64,000 bases of DNA from Lewinellaceae bacterium (GCA_020636355.1 JACJYB010000011.1:1-64000); one strand, 5' to 3'; numbered from the stretch's first letter, positions 18,112-27,239 are shown. Notes: generated by a model from the letters alone, not told the origin. Made by a program: numbers and translations.

Positions 18112-18483
18112 TTGGCAAAGCATCTGGAAACCGGCGAGTTTGGCGAGCAACTGGCACTGGACCTGGTCCGAAAGCTGGGGTGGCCGGTGTTATCCAAAAA
18201 CTGGCGCCACGGTCACCTCGAATTGGATTTGGTGGCCCGGGACGGGGACATCCTGGTGTTTATTGAAGTAAAAACCCGCCGCTCGATCTATTATGGCACG
18301 CCAGAAACATTTGTGACTCCATCCAAACAACGCAAATTATGGCAGGCTGCGGAAGCCTATATGATTGAACACGATCATCAATGGGAAATACGATTCGATA
18401 TCATAGCCATCTACCTTCCTAACAACCAGGCCCCTATGGTCAACCATTATCAGGATGCCTTCTGGCCGGGATGGAGTGAATAA
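18112..18483 (+). CDS. YraN family (UPF0102) nuclease-fold protein with TTG start
   Basis: The 123-residue product shows the YraN core: GEFGEQLALDLVRKLGW, LSKNWRHGHLELDLVARDGDILVFIEVKTRRS (the Glu, Asp, Glu-x-Lys set of a PD-(D/E)XK-type fold) and the terminal FDIIAIYL. The family resembles Holliday junction resolvase-type nucleases but has no settled biological role. No in-frame ATG exists near the conserved N-terminus; TTG at 18112 puts the first conserved residues in their normal place, so an unusual start codon is called. It is divergent from pgi, 89 bp apart. Confidence 0.88.
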   Translation: MAKHLETGEFGEQLALDLVRKLGWPVLSKNWRHGHLELDLVARDGDILVFIEVKTRRSIYYGTPETFVTPSKQRKLWQAAEAYMIEHDHQWEIRFDIIAIYLPNNQAPMVNHYQDAFWPGWSE

Positions 18484-18517
18484 CCGGATCAAACGTATAT
18501 TTTTTCAAGCCAGAGTA

Positions 18518-18548
18518 TTTCCTTATTACGGAATTTACTTTACCTTTG
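18518..18548 (+). promoter_or_regulatory. Bacteroidota-type promoter of rpmE2
   Basis: A -33-like TTTC (18518-18521) is separated by 19 bp from TACCTTTG (18541-18548), an exact TAnnTTTG -7 box. The rpmE2 ATG lies 22 bp after the -7 box. Confidence 0.45.
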
Positions 18549-18570
18549 CACTCCAATAATTGAAATCGAA

Positions 18571-18840
18571 ATGAAAAAAGACTTGCATCCTGGAAATTAC
18601 CGCCTTGTCGTATTCAAGGACTTTTCAGTGGACGAAGCTTTCATTACCCGTTCTTGTGCACCTACCCGTGATACCATCGTTTGGGAAGATGGCAAAGAGT
18701 ACCCTCTGGTCAAAATGGAAATATCAAGCATGTCCCATCCGTTCTTTACCGGTAAGATGAAATTTGTGGATACGGCTGGTCGGATTGACAAGTTCAATAA
18801 GAAGTTTGCAAATTCACGATTTGCCAAGAAGGAAGACTAA
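18571..18840 (+). CDS. rpmE2: 50S ribosomal protein L31, type B
   Basis: The 89-residue protein is the zinc-free (C-) type B form of L31. It starts MKKDLHPGNYRLVVFKD, carries SCAPTRDTIVWEDGKEYPL and SSMSHPFFTGKMKFVDTAGRIDKF, and lacks the CxxC pair of type A. L31 sits at the intersubunit bridge of the ribosome. Length is normal. It has its own promoter and strong terminator. In organisms with both types the B form is often induced on zinc starvation; whether a type A copy exists is outside this window, and no Zur site was recognised. Confidence 0.96.
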   Translation: MKKDLHPGNYRLVVFKDFSVDEAFITRSCAPTRDTIVWEDGKEYPLVKMEISSMSHPFFTGKMKFVDTAGRIDKFNKKFANSRFAKKED

Positions 18841-18863
18841 TCATACAATCCAAAAATGATATC

Positions 18864-18908
18864 GAAGAAAGCTGCTTGGCAACGGGTCAAGCAGCTTTCT
18901 TCATTTTA
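18864..18908 (+). terminator. Strong terminator after rpmE2
   Basis: GAAGAAAGCTGCTT (18864-18877) pairs perfectly with AAGCAGCTTTCTTC (18889-18902), an 11-nt loop, followed by ATTTTAT. It lies 24 bp after the L31 stop. Confidence 0.75.
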
Positions 18909-18967
18909 TCCAAAACCCAGTATACAATGTCACGCAACTTGATGCGTTTTAAAGCCAAGAAAGGAAT

Positions 18968-20176
18968 ATGAACCGCAACATCATATTGTTTGATGATGAT
19001 AGTTGGGACTATTTGCTTCCCCTGACTTTCACCAAGCCGGTAGGCGAGTTACGGATAGGTATTCTTACGCTAAAGGAAAAGTGGGAACAGCTGCTGAAGG
19101 GTACCGCTTCTTACATCACACAGGATCACTTGGCTCAGGCTTACCCTTTAACGATTGAAGACGACAATTATCTGGTTAATGCCGCCTATCTACCATCCAG
19201 GGAGTTGATCAAGCTGGTTGACCAATTAAACATCAATGAAGCGATCATGGAGGGGGAAGACCTCATCGCAGCACGATTTCCCCGCAGTCAGTTTGATCTG
19301 CTGATCCATGAAGAACCCATTAAGGAACTGAATGGATTCCAGGTAAGTGATACACCCTTTTTTAAATTAAACCGTCCGTGGCATTTTTTTCAGTACAATG
19401 CCATCGCCATGCAATGGGATGTGGATCTGTTGCGGAAAGTCAAAACATTCCAAACTCCGGATGCCAGCAATCAATTGATTCAGGCCGATCAGATCTTTAT
19501 TGAGAAAGGCGCCCAGGTGAAGCACTCCATTCTGAATGCCGAACAAGGTCCCATCTATATTTGTAAGGGTGCTCAAGTTATGGAAGGATGCATGATTCGC
19601 GGGCCCTTTAGCCTGGGCGAACAGGCCGTATTAAAAATGGGCGCCAAAATCTATGGTCCGACAACACTTGGGCCGGGCTGTACCGGAGCAGGAGAGATCA
19701 AACACACCGTGATGCAATCCTATTCCAACAAAGGCCATGACGGATATCTGGGTAATTCAGTGATCGGGTCTTATTGCAATCTGGGCGCTGGAACCACTTT
19801 TAGCAACCTGAAGAATACGCTTGACGACGTATCGGTCTGGAGTTACCCTGAGAACAAATTTGTATCTACAGGCAGCCCCTATTGCGGAACCATCATGGGA
19901 GACCACGTCCGTACCGGAATTCAGTCCATGTTAACTACGGGCACAGTTGCTGGCCCATTTTGCAACTTATACGGTGATGGCTATTTCCGTAAATTCATTC
20001 CTCCTTTCACCTGGGGTGGACCGCATGGCTTTCTGACTTATTCACTCCCCAAAGCTCAAGAGGTAGCTGAAGCTGCCCAGGCTGCAAAAAACCAGCCCTA
20101 TAGCGACCAGGATCGACGGATTGCTGAGGCTGTTTTCCAGAAATCCATGACCAACCGTGCATCATACACTTCATAA
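18968..20176 (+). CDS. GlmU-like putative sugar nucleotidyltransferase
   Basis: The 402-residue protein starts MNRNIILFDDDSWDYLLPLT and keeps FTKPVGELRIGI, the pattern of the NTP_transf_4 family found mainly in Bacteroidota. Residues from about 170 form a left-handed beta-helix (GAQVKHSILNAEQGPIYICKGAQV, then GCTGAGEIKHTVMQSYSNKGHDGYLGNSVIG) similar to the C-terminal half of GlmU. The N-terminal half lacks the classical nucleotidyltransferase loop (LAAGxGTRM) of true GlmU, so the activity is uncertain; sugar-1-phosphate nucleotidylyl or acetyl transfer is inferred from the fold. Its stop overlaps the next start by one base (TAATG). Confidence 0.75.
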   Translation: MNRNIILFDDDSWDYLLPLTFTKPVGELRIGILTLKEKWEQLLKGTASYITQDHLAQAYPLTIEDDNYLVNAAYLPSRELIKLVDQLNINEAIMEGEDLIAARFPRSQFDLLIHEEPIKELNGFQVSDTPFFKLNRPWHFFQYNAIAMQWDVDLLRKVKTFQTPDASNQLIQADQIFIEKGAQVKHSILNAEQGPIYICKGAQVMEGCMIRGPFSLGEQAVLKMGAKIYGPTTLGPGCTGAGEIKHTVMQSYSNKGHDGYLGNSVIGSYCNLGAGTTFSNLKNTLDDVSVWSYPENKFVSTGSPYCGTIMGDHVRTGIQSMLTTGTVAGPFCNLYGDGYFRKFIPPFTWGGPHGFLTYSLPKAQEVAEAAQAAKNQPYSDQDRRIAEAVFQKSMTNRASYTS

Positions 20177-20877
20177 TGAATATACCTGCCTGGAAACGAT
20201 GGTTGAGTTACCTTTGGGAAGTCCGGCTGGAAAGGACCTCGTCAGATCTGAACCCACAACTCAATGTAAGCCTGGTCCGGGGTAAATTTCAGCTAAGCAC
20301 CCAAAATGCCATCTACTCCTTTGATGAAGCTTACGATAACTTCCGGCTTTCTTTCATGACAATTGACTGGGATACCTTTCGTTGTGAACGGGTATTGGTC
20401 CTGGGCTTCGGACTGGGGTCTATACCGCTCATCTTACAAAATGTCTTCCATCAGAAAGCTGAAATAACTGCTGTTGAACTGGATGAAGCGGTTGTGGAAT
20501 TGGCGGTCAAATACACCATTCCACGGTTAACCTCTCCCATCACCTGGTACCTGACTGATGCGGCCACCTTTGTTGCGCAGAACGAGCAGCAATACGATCT
20601 CATCTGTGTCGATGTTTTCGACAATGCGCAGATCCCTGTGGCTTGCCAAACCATGGAATTTCTGGAAAATTGCCGAAGATTGCTTCGGTACGACGGATTA
20701 ATCTTTTACAACTGTCTTGCCTATACAGAGGCAGACCGGCAGGAGACGAGCCAATTTTACGAAGGCACTTTTAAAACCATCTTCCCGCATGCTACCTACA
20801 AAGCGGTTACCGGTAATCATATCCTGATCCAGGATGGAAGGAAAGTTAAACTTCAATCAACCGATTCGCATCAGTAA
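20176..20877 (+). CDS. Spermidine synthase-like SAM-dependent methyltransferase
   Basis: The 233-residue protein has a Rossmann methyltransferase core: VLGFGLGSIP (SAM loop), AVELDEAVVELA (acidic residue after beta-2), LTDAATFV and DLICVDVFDN. This is the arrangement of the spermidine synthase superfamily. The N-terminal beta domain is shortened and the putrescine-binding residues are not evident, so true aminopropyl transfer is doubtful. It is translationally coupled to the GlmU-like gene by a one-base overlap, which hints at a shared pathway, but none is known to me. Confidence 0.65.
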   Translation: MNIPAWKRWLSYLWEVRLERTSSDLNPQLNVSLVRGKFQLSTQNAIYSFDEAYDNFRLSFMTIDWDTFRCERVLVLGFGLGSIPLILQNVFHQKAEITAVELDEAVVELAVKYTIPRLTSPITWYLTDAATFVAQNEQQYDLICVDVFDNAQIPVACQTMEFLENCRRLLRYDGLIFYNCLAYTEADRQETSQFYEGTFKTIFPHATYKAVTGNHILIQDGRKVKLQSTDSHQ

Positions 20878-20888
20878 ATATCCATCCA

Positions 20889-23207
20889 TCATTCGATCGC
20901 GATTGGTGCACCGAGCACGACATCCGAAATTGCAAAAGCATCAACCAGTGCGAGCGCATCAACCCTGATCCCAGCACATAATTTTTGTACCATCCTACGA
21001 ATGGCTTTGGTTTTGACCGGCTCCAGATAACCGGCTTCGAGGTACCATCCTTTATGCTCGAGGATCGTGTACAACCCATACAGTCGACACATTTGCTGTA
21101 ATGCCCCTTTAATAGCCGGGTCTTTCTGATCCACCACCACCTTGATGAATTGTTCCAGAACTTCCCGCTCGACAAATGCTTTTGCCGCATGCACCATATG
21201 CATTTGACACCGCAGAAAGGCATCGTAGGCATCCATATGTTTACGAAGATAGTTTCGCATACGTTCAGCCACTCCCTGTACCAACTTGCGCTCCCGGTAC
21301 TTGAATGCGGAAAGTAAAAATTCTGCATCCATCAAATGGCCGGCATCGGTGTTCCTGGTAATAATTGGGTTTTTTTCAGTCATGGAAGTTGTTACTCGCT
21401 CCATGATTAGTCGTACCAGTGCCAGATTTCCCTGGTCATGCAGTTGTTGCCGAAAATCGCTTAAAAGACCTTTCGCAACCAATTGCCACAAAACGGTATT
21501 ATCCCCTTCGAACGTAGTAAATATGTCGGTATCTCCTTTGAGATCGGCAAACCGGTTCTCGTACAGGTAGCCCTTGCCACCACAAGCTTCCCGGCATACC
21601 TGCAGCGTTTCCACCGCGAACGATGTCGTGTAAGCTTTCAATCCGGCGGCTTTTGTCTCCACTTTACGCAGATCCCCGCCCTGAGCATCCTGATATTGAC
21701 GTGTAAGATCGGTTAATGCAAAATCCAGTGCATATGCTGTTGCCAAGCGGGGCAATAACCGCCACTGGTGGGTCGGATAGTCAAGTAGTAAGGTCTCCGG
21801 CTGATCCGGGCCGGGACTAAACTGACGTCGCCGCAGTGCATAGCGTATGGCGATGGTCAATCCGGACTTTGCGGCGGACAAGCCGGCCCTGCCCACACAA
21901 ATACGGCCCCCTACCAGGGTTGAAAGCATGGTAAAGAAGCGCTTGTCCGGGTTTTCGATCGGACTGGTATAACTCCCGTCAGCCGCTACCGATCCAAACC
22001 GGTTTAGCAAATTCTCCCGGGGTATACGGACATTGGTATACCATATTTTACCATTATCCACACCATTCAGCCCGATCTTATATCCATTATCCTCTACCCG
22101 GATTCCAGGCAATTCATCGCCATCTTTGTCACGCATTGGTACCAGAAATGCATGTACACCGTGCTGTATTCCCAAGGCATGCAATTGAGCAAATACGACG
22201 GCCATACGACTATGCAAAGCGTTTCCAATGTATTCTTTGTTCGATTCCGGCCCGGAAGAATTGATCACAAACTCCCGGGTGACCGGGTCATAAACGGCCG
22301 TTGTCTTTATCCCGCGCACATCGGAGCCATGACCTGTTTCAGTCATCGCAAAACAACCAGGCAACGTAAGTGTACCGGCATCATGCAAATAGGCATCGTG
22401 GTGCATCTTTGTCCCCAGGTGTAGTATGGCTCCACCGAATAATCCGAACTGGACACCGAATTTAACCACCAGACTCAAATCGTGGTGTGCCAGCGTTTCG
22501 AAGATAGCGGCGTATCTGCCCATGTCGTCTCGACCACCATAGGCTTCAGGGTAGGAAATGGCGCCATATCCTTGTTGTGCCAGCATCCGGCACCAGGCAA
22601 GCACCTGATCACGGTGGCGATCCTTGTCGCGGGTATATCGGTATTTAAAAGCCGGATCTTCGAGCAGTCTTCTTAACCGCTGCCGCTCCAATGCGTAGTC
22701 ATCGTCAAGGACATCCGTCATCGCTTTTACGCTAAAGGAAGGCTGGTCTTCTGCTCTCAGTGCCCCCTGATTCGTCAAACGGGCGGCCAGAATGCGATAG
22801 CTCTCGGGATTCGTCACCCCTAACGCCGTTTCCATTTCCTGAAGCGATTCCAGAACCTGGTGCAGGTGCACCGGGTCCATCCCTTTTCTGGCTGCCGCCT
22901 CCGCCATCTCCAAACCCAGTTTGGCCAGCGATAATCGCTTTTTTCCGGTCAATTTGCCGGAAGCTTCCTGCATCGCTTTCACCCATTCCCGAAACACATC
23001 TTCACCCGGAGGAGCAGTAGGATCAGCCCAGTTTATAAGGGCTTTCTTCTCCCCGGGAGTCAGGTGCGGCATCTGATTTATCTGTTCATGAATCAGGTTC
23101 ATTTCTGATGGGCTCAACACAGTGTCAGACCAGGCAACGTAGAGAATGGGCAATATCGAAAGCATGCCGGGAGTTATCGGACCAGACCAGGCCGGAGGTG
23201 CTATCAT
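20889..23207 (-). CDS. Acyl-CoA dehydrogenase/oxidase-like flavoprotein
   Basis: The 772-residue protein is long for an acyl-CoA dehydrogenase (about 380-600) and resembles peroxisomal acyl-CoA oxidases. CFAMTETGHGSDVRGIKTTA is the FAD/substrate loop, VCREACGGKGYL is an oxidase-like signature, and TTFEGDNTVLWQ carries the probable catalytic Glu. About 150 N-terminal residues form a helical domain and the last 180 residues a further helical domain as in ACOX. It should oxidise an acyl-CoA to the 2-enoyl-CoA in the cytosol; whether the electron acceptor is oxygen or ETF cannot be told. It is alone on the minus strand, converging with the methyltransferase gene 11 bp away. Confidence 0.82.
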   Translation of the reverse strand: MIAPPAWSGPITPGMLSILPILYVAWSDTVLSPSEMNLIHEQINQMPHLTPGEKKALINWADPTAPPGEDVFREWVKAMQEASGKLTGKKRLSLAKLGLEMAEAAARKGMDPVHLHQVLESLQEMETALGVTNPESYRILAARLTNQGALRAEDQPSFSVKAMTDVLDDDYALERQRLRRLLEDPAFKYRYTRDKDRHRDQVLAWCRMLAQQGYGAISYPEAYGGRDDMGRYAAIFETLAHHDLSLVVKFGVQFGLFGGAILHLGTKMHHDAYLHDAGTLTLPGCFAMTETGHGSDVRGIKTTAVYDPVTREFVINSSGPESNKEYIGNALHSRMAVVFAQLHALGIQHGVHAFLVPMRDKDGDELPGIRVEDNGYKIGLNGVDNGKIWYTNVRIPRENLLNRFGSVAADGSYTSPIENPDKRFFTMLSTLVGGRICVGRAGLSAAKSGLTIAIRYALRRRQFSPGPDQPETLLLDYPTHQWRLLPRLATAYALDFALTDLTRQYQDAQGGDLRKVETKAAGLKAYTTSFAVETLQVCREACGGKGYLYENRFADLKGDTDIFTTFEGDNTVLWQLVAKGLLSDFRQQLHDQGNLALVRLIMERVTTSMTEKNPIITRNTDAGHLMDAEFLLSAFKYRERKLVQGVAERMRNYLRKHMDAYDAFLRCQMHMVHAAKAFVEREVLEQFIKVVVDQKDPAIKGALQQMCRLYGLYTILEHKGWYLEAGYLEPVKTKAIRRMVQKLCAGIRVDALALVDAFAISDVVLGAPIAIE

Positions 23208-23427
23208 TTTACAAGTTTATCCTAAAAATAAAGTAAAATAACCAATCCGTTTTTGATGCATTTCTTGTTGCAAATTCTGAATTCAGGACTGCTTGAGCAT
23301 ACTCTTTCCGGTTTTAGGATTGGATTGCATTGAAATCAACGGCGCACCACAACCTTGATCCAGGCTGGCTTGGTAGAACGATTAATTACCCATTACTTTG
23401 TGGGAGTAAGCGCTAAAATTCTTAATT

Positions 23428-24165
23428 ATGAATGGGAAAGTCACACTCATTACCGGCGGGACCCGGGGCATTGGAAAAGGTCTGGTGGAAACTTTTGTAT
23501 CTGCCGGCTCACATGTAGCATTTACCTACCGATCCAGTCATCAGGCATCTGACGAATTGGTAGACGCATTAAAAACATCAGAGGTTAAGATCAAAGGTTA
23601 TGCCTCGGATGCAGCCGATTATGTCCAGGCGGAAAACCTTGTCAAGCAAGTACTGGAAGACTTTGGCACCATCGATGTATTAATCAACAATGCCGGAATT
23701 ACACGTGATACCCTGATGCTGCGTATGAGTGAAGAACAATGGGACGATGTCATCCATACCAATCTTAAATCTGCGTTTAACCTCACCAAGCAGGTACTCC
23801 GTCCGATGATGAAAGCCCGCAGCGGGTCGATCATAAATATGTCCTCTGTAGTTGGTGTTTTTGGGAATGCCGGCCAGGCTAACTATGCGGCATCAAAGGC
23901 TGGGCTTATAGGATTTACCAAGTCCATTGCCAAGGAACTGGGTTCCCGGAATATCCGCTGCAATGCGATCGCACCCGGATTCATTGAAACTGAAATGACC
24001 GGAGAGCTTTCCGAAGAAACCATGAAGCAATACTTACAAAACATCCCGCTAAACCGGCTTGGCAAGGTAGAAGATGTCGCTAAACTGGCCTTATTCCTGG
24101 CATCCGATGATTCTTCATACCTCACCGGTCAGGTCCTAAGTGTCTGCGGCGGCTTAAACATCTGA
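23428..24165 (+). CDS. fabG: 3-oxoacyl-[acyl-carrier-protein] reductase
   Basis: The 245-residue SDR reduces beta-ketoacyl-ACP with NADPH in fatty acid elongation. GGTRGIGKGL is the cofactor loop, NNAGITRDTLMLRM is a strong FabG marker, and the catalytic set is complete (Asn in LKSAFNLTK, Ser in NMSSVVGVFGN, Tyr/Lys in YAASKAG). IAPGFIETEMT and the YLTGQVLSVCGG C-terminus also fit FabG. Other fab genes are not nearby, so it could be an extra copy, but all motifs favour FabG. It converges with the NRDE gene, 7 bp apart. Confidence 0.88.
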   Translation: MNGKVTLITGGTRGIGKGLVETFVSAGSHVAFTYRSSHQASDELVDALKTSEVKIKGYASDAADYVQAENLVKQVLEDFGTIDVLINNAGITRDTLMLRMSEEQWDDVIHTNLKSAFNLTKQVLRPMMKARSGSIINMSSVVGVFGNAGQANYAASKAGLIGFTKSIAKELGSRNIRCNAIAPGFIETEMTGELSEETMKQYLQNIPLNRLGKVEDVAKLALFLASDDSSYLTGQVLSVCGGLNI

Positions 24166-24172
24166 TCCGGAA

Positions 24173-24898
24173 TTAATTGTTTGTGGAAGCAGCTACCATC
24201 ATGGATATCTCATCCTGAGTATTCCGGATCAATTCATCGTAATGCATGATTGATTTTTCCTGGGCAAAGATCACCTGGGTTATGCTTACCGTTCGTACCA
24301 CCCCATTCCGGTTCATGACCAAGTCATTGGTTGGATCCCCTACCCGTCCGAATGAATGAAAATCGCGAATGTTAAGAGGGGCAAACTCAACGTTAGTTTG
24401 CAACCATTTCCTGAAAAGGGTTATTCGCATTTGCCTTATTTCGTAAGGATAGAGTGTACTTGATGACCAGATGGCAGGTTTTTGAGGATCAAGTTTTTTA
24501 AAATGGAGGCAAGCTCGTGAATCCCATCTAATCTCAGCCAATTCTGCCCCATCCCACACCACCAAGGTAAAAGGTTCTATACCCCGGAAATCATAGGTAT
24601 GGAGAAAATCGATGATCCGGGGGTAGTCGAAAAACTGCAAGGCCATTTGCCCACGGCTCAACCGGTATGGCGGACGATGGTGGTGTTTTTCAAAAGCTCC
24701 ATTCAGGAGACACAATACTTTACCTGATTCGCTGGAAGCAATCCACGTTCCTCCAGCTTTCACATCTTTTGGGAATGCAATAAGTTCGGCATTCCTCCTT
24801 ATTTCGGTTAATTTCAAAGGAGAACGGTCAGGAGCTTCATCACGATTGGAGGTTATGATAAAGCCTCCATTCCATGGCAGATAAGTGACTGTACACAT
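24173..24898 (-). CDS. NRDE (TANGO2-like) family protein
   Basis: The 241-residue product begins MCTVTYLPWNGGFIITSNRDEAPDR, which contains the eponymous NRDE motif directly after the Cys-2-led N-terminus. GGTWIASSESGKVLCLLNG is the second conserved block. Cys-2 exposed after Met removal, as in Ntn-hydrolase-like proteins, is seen here. The biochemical role of bacterial members is not established; eukaryotic TANGO2 is linked to lipid and heme handling. It follows an SDR gene by 7 bp on the same strand, forming a two-gene operon. Confidence 0.85.
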   Translation of the reverse strand: MCTVTYLPWNGGFIITSNRDEAPDRSPLKLTEIRRNAELIAFPKDVKAGGTWIASSESGKVLCLLNGAFEKHHHRPPYRLSRGQMALQFFDYPRIIDFLHTYDFRGIEPFTLVVWDGAELAEIRWDSRACLHFKKLDPQKPAIWSSSTLYPYEIRQMRITLFRKWLQTNVEFAPLNIRDFHSFGRVGDPTNDLVMNRNGVVRTVSITQVIFAQEKSIMHYDELIRNTQDEISMMVAASTNN

Positions 24899-24905
24899 AT
24901 TGCTT

Positions 24906-25607
24906 CTATAAATCGCCTAATTGCGGTCTAACGATCAACTCCTCGATGTCAGCCGAATCTGAAAGACTAAGGATGGATGATACAATTTTCGCAATATCCC
25001 GGGTTTCGATCAATCGCTCATAGGGAAGGTCTGATCCGGCCCAGGAATCGGACCAGGTAGCTCCGGGCAAGAGGGCTGTTACCTTGATTCCGGTCGGTTT
25101 TAATTCTTCTCTTAAAACTTTGGAAAAGCCCAGTAACCCAAACTTGGAGATGGAATAGGAACCTCCATTCGGGTAAGCCATGATGCTGGCTATGGAAGCC
25201 ATATTAATGATGTGTCCGCGACGGGCTGGCAACATGGCAGGCAAGACCGCGCGGGTCATGTAGTACACACCGTACAAATTGGTTTCGATCATCTCTTCCA
25301 AGGTTCCTTCTTCTTCCTCAGTAATCTTGCCGGATATAAAAATCCCGGCATTGTTGATCAGGACATCAATCCGGTCCCATTTGCTGCGAACAAAATCGAC
25401 AAAAGCCTTGATTTCCTGCTTATTTCGCACATTGGTTTCATGGATGAGGATTTCCGCATCTGGTCGAATTTGCTGCAATCTTTTCTGCGTTTTTAATAAA
25501 TCATGCATTTGTCTGGAACATAGGGCAAGATCATAACCTTCCCCTGCCAGTTGTTCCGCAATAGCTAACCCGATTCCTTTGGTACCTCCGCTAATGATAG
25601 CTCGCAT
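24906..25607 (-). CDS. SDR family oxidoreductase
   Basis: The 233-residue classical SDR has SGGTKGIGLAIAEQLA (cofactor loop), NNAGIFISG, Ser in NMASIASI and the YSISKFG Tyr/Lys pair. ALLPGATWSDSW replaces the usual PG motif loop. It resembles 3-ketoacyl reductase-like members with unassigned substrate; the acidic or basic residue that would set NAD versus NADP preference (SRQMHDLL, Arg) suggests NADPH. It is first in the operon with the NRDE gene. The substrate is unknown. Confidence 0.82.
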   Translation of the reverse strand: MRAIISGGTKGIGLAIAEQLAGEGYDLALCSRQMHDLLKTQKRLQQIRPDAEILIHETNVRNKQEIKAFVDFVRSKWDRIDVLINNAGIFISGKITEEEEGTLEEMIETNLYGVYYMTRAVLPAMLPARRGHIINMASIASIMAYPNGGSYSISKFGLLGFSKVLREELKPTGIKVTALLPGATWSDSWAGSDLPYERLIETRDIAKIVSSILSLSDSADIEELIVRPQLGDL

Positions 25608-25727
25608 GATCTTTGATATGTGTTACCTTTGACGAAGGAATGGCATGAAAATGGTCCACACTTCGTTTTATACGGTTAATAATGGTTTATTTTGTCCCGC
25701 AAAGTTACGATCTGAAAAATAAGTAGC

Positions 25728-26471
25728 ATGCTTAAACTGCTGTCGCATTTTGGACGGTTTATCATCATGATGGGCAATGCATTCGCAAAGCCGGAGCGAT
25801 GGTCCATGTATTGGAAAGAAACGGTGCGGCAAATGTACGACATCGGCATTGGGTCGCTGGTTATCGTAGGTTTGATCTCCGTTTTCATAGGAGCGGTTAC
25901 CGCCATACAGTTCTCTTACCAGTTGGACGGAACGCTCATACCCAGGTATTACATCGGGTACATCGTACGAGACATCGCGATCATTGAACTGGCGCCGACC
26001 TTCACCTGCCTGGTATTGGCTGGCAAGGTAGGGTCCAATATGGCGGCAGAACTCGGAGGAATGCGGCAGAAAGAACACATTGACGCGATGGAGATCATGG
26101 GGGTCAATACAGCCGGCTTCCTGATCATGCCTCGTCTCATAGCAGCAATGACCGTAATACCGATGTTGGTTATCGTAGCGGCCTTCCTGGCCGTCGCCGG
26201 AGGTTATCTGACTATGGTACCCACTCATTTTCTGGCTAGTGAGGAATACATCCAGGGGCTTCGATCTTTTTTTGTCCCCTTCAATGTCACCTTGATGCTG
26301 GTCAAGTCGTTTGTTTTTTCCATCATTTTGACCTGTGTATCCACGTATCATGGCTATACGGTAACCGGAGGAAGCATCGAGCTGGGACGTGCGAGTACCC
26401 AGGCCGTCGTATTAAGCGATATCCTGATCATTCTCGCCGATTATGTAATTGCCGTAGTATTAACGACCTGA
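25728..26471 (+). CDS. MlaE-family ABC transporter permease
   Basis: The 247-residue protein has five to six hydrophobic helices and the MlaE signature region FTCLVLAGKVGSNMAAELGGMRQKEHIDAMEIMGVN, whose middle part is nearly invariant in this family. MlaE-type permeases move phospholipids or other lipids between inner and outer membranes with an MCE substrate-binding protein. The ATPase gene follows after 3 bp. No MCE (MlaD) gene follows in this window, so the partner is encoded elsewhere or is absent. Confidence 0.9.
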   Translation: MLKLLSHFGRFIIMMGNAFAKPERWSMYWKETVRQMYDIGIGSLVIVGLISVFIGAVTAIQFSYQLDGTLIPRYYIGYIVRDIAIIELAPTFTCLVLAGKVGSNMAAELGGMRQKEHIDAMEIMGVNTAGFLIMPRLIAAMTVIPMLVIVAAFLAVAGGYLTMVPTHFLASEEYIQGLRSFFVPFNVTLMLVKSFVFSIILTCVSTYHGYTVTGGSIELGRASTQAVVLSDILIILADYVIAVVLTT

Positions 26472-26474
26472 TCT

Positions 26475-27239
26475 ATGATTCGAGCAGAGCGTATTTACAA
26501 ATCTTTTGGAGAACACAATGTCCTGAAGGACATCAGCCTCACCTTTGATACCGGAAAAAACAACCTCATCATTGGCCGGAGTGGTGCGGGCAAAACCGTC
26601 CTCCTCAAAATACTGGTGGGTTTGATGCGACCGGATGAAGGGACTATCTGGTACGATGATGTAGAATTCTCCAGATTAAACAAAAGGCAATTAAAGACTG
26701 TCCGCATGCAGGTTGGCATGCTCTTCCAGGGTTCGGCCCTCTTTGACTCCATGACGGTGGAAGAAAACGTACGGTTCCCACTGGATATGTTCACGGCTCA
26801 GACCAAAAAAGAAAAAGATATGCGGGTGAACTGGTGTCTGGAAAGGGTGAATCTCGCCGGCAATAACATCAAGTTCCCTTCCGAGATAAGCGGCGGCATG
26901 CAAAAGCGCGTAGGAATTGCCCGCGCCATCGTCCTGAATCCAAAGTACCTCTTCTGTGATGAACCAAATTCAGGTCTGGATCCTAAAACCAGTATCCTGA
27001 TCGATGAGTTGATCAATAGTATAACCGAAGAAAACCACATCACCACCATCATCAACACCCATGACATGAACTCTGTTATGGAAATCGGTGAGAACATCGC
27101 TCTGCTTCATCAGGGGCGTGTCGCCTGGATTGGCAACAAGGAATCGGTGTTGCACAGCGATAACCCTGAGATGGAGGATTTTGTCTTTGCTTCTCCATTT
27201 TTGCAGCGGCTACGCGACCAGGCAGCCGGAAATTCCTAA
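26475..27239 (+). CDS. MlaF-like ABC transporter ATP-binding protein
   Basis: The 254-residue ATPase has Walker A GRSGAGKTVLLK, Q-loop LFQGSALFDSMTVEENV, signature ISGGMQKRVGIARAI and Walker B YLFCDEPNSGLDP with the switch His in NTHDM. The GSALFDSMTVEENV and SGGMQKRVG wording is typical of MlaF. It should power the preceding MlaE-like permease, and the 3-bp spacing makes co-translation likely. The operon appears to end here in an AT-rich palindromic stretch. Confidence 0.9.
   Translation: MIRAERIYKSFGEHNVLKDISLTFDTGKNNLIIGRSGAGKTVLLKILVGLMRPDEGTIWYDDVEFSRLNKRQLKTVRMQVGMLFQGSALFDSMTVEENVRFPLDMFTAQTKKEKDMRVNWCLERVNLAGNNIKFPSEISGGMQKRVGIARAIVLNPKYLFCDEPNSGLDPKTSILIDELINSITEENHITTIINTHDMNSVMEIGENIALLHQGRVAWIGNKESVLHSDNPEMEDFVFASPFLQRLRDQAAGNS

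Noticed and set aside
20176..20877. True spermidine synthase (speE)
   Set aside because: The N-terminal beta domain is shortened and polyamine-binding residues are not evident, so only a fold-level call is made.
25668..26351. Minus-strand ORF of 227 codons
   Set aside because: It is antisense to the mlaE-like gene and its composition (many His, Asp, Arg, Tyr) is that of a mirrored hydrophobic gene.
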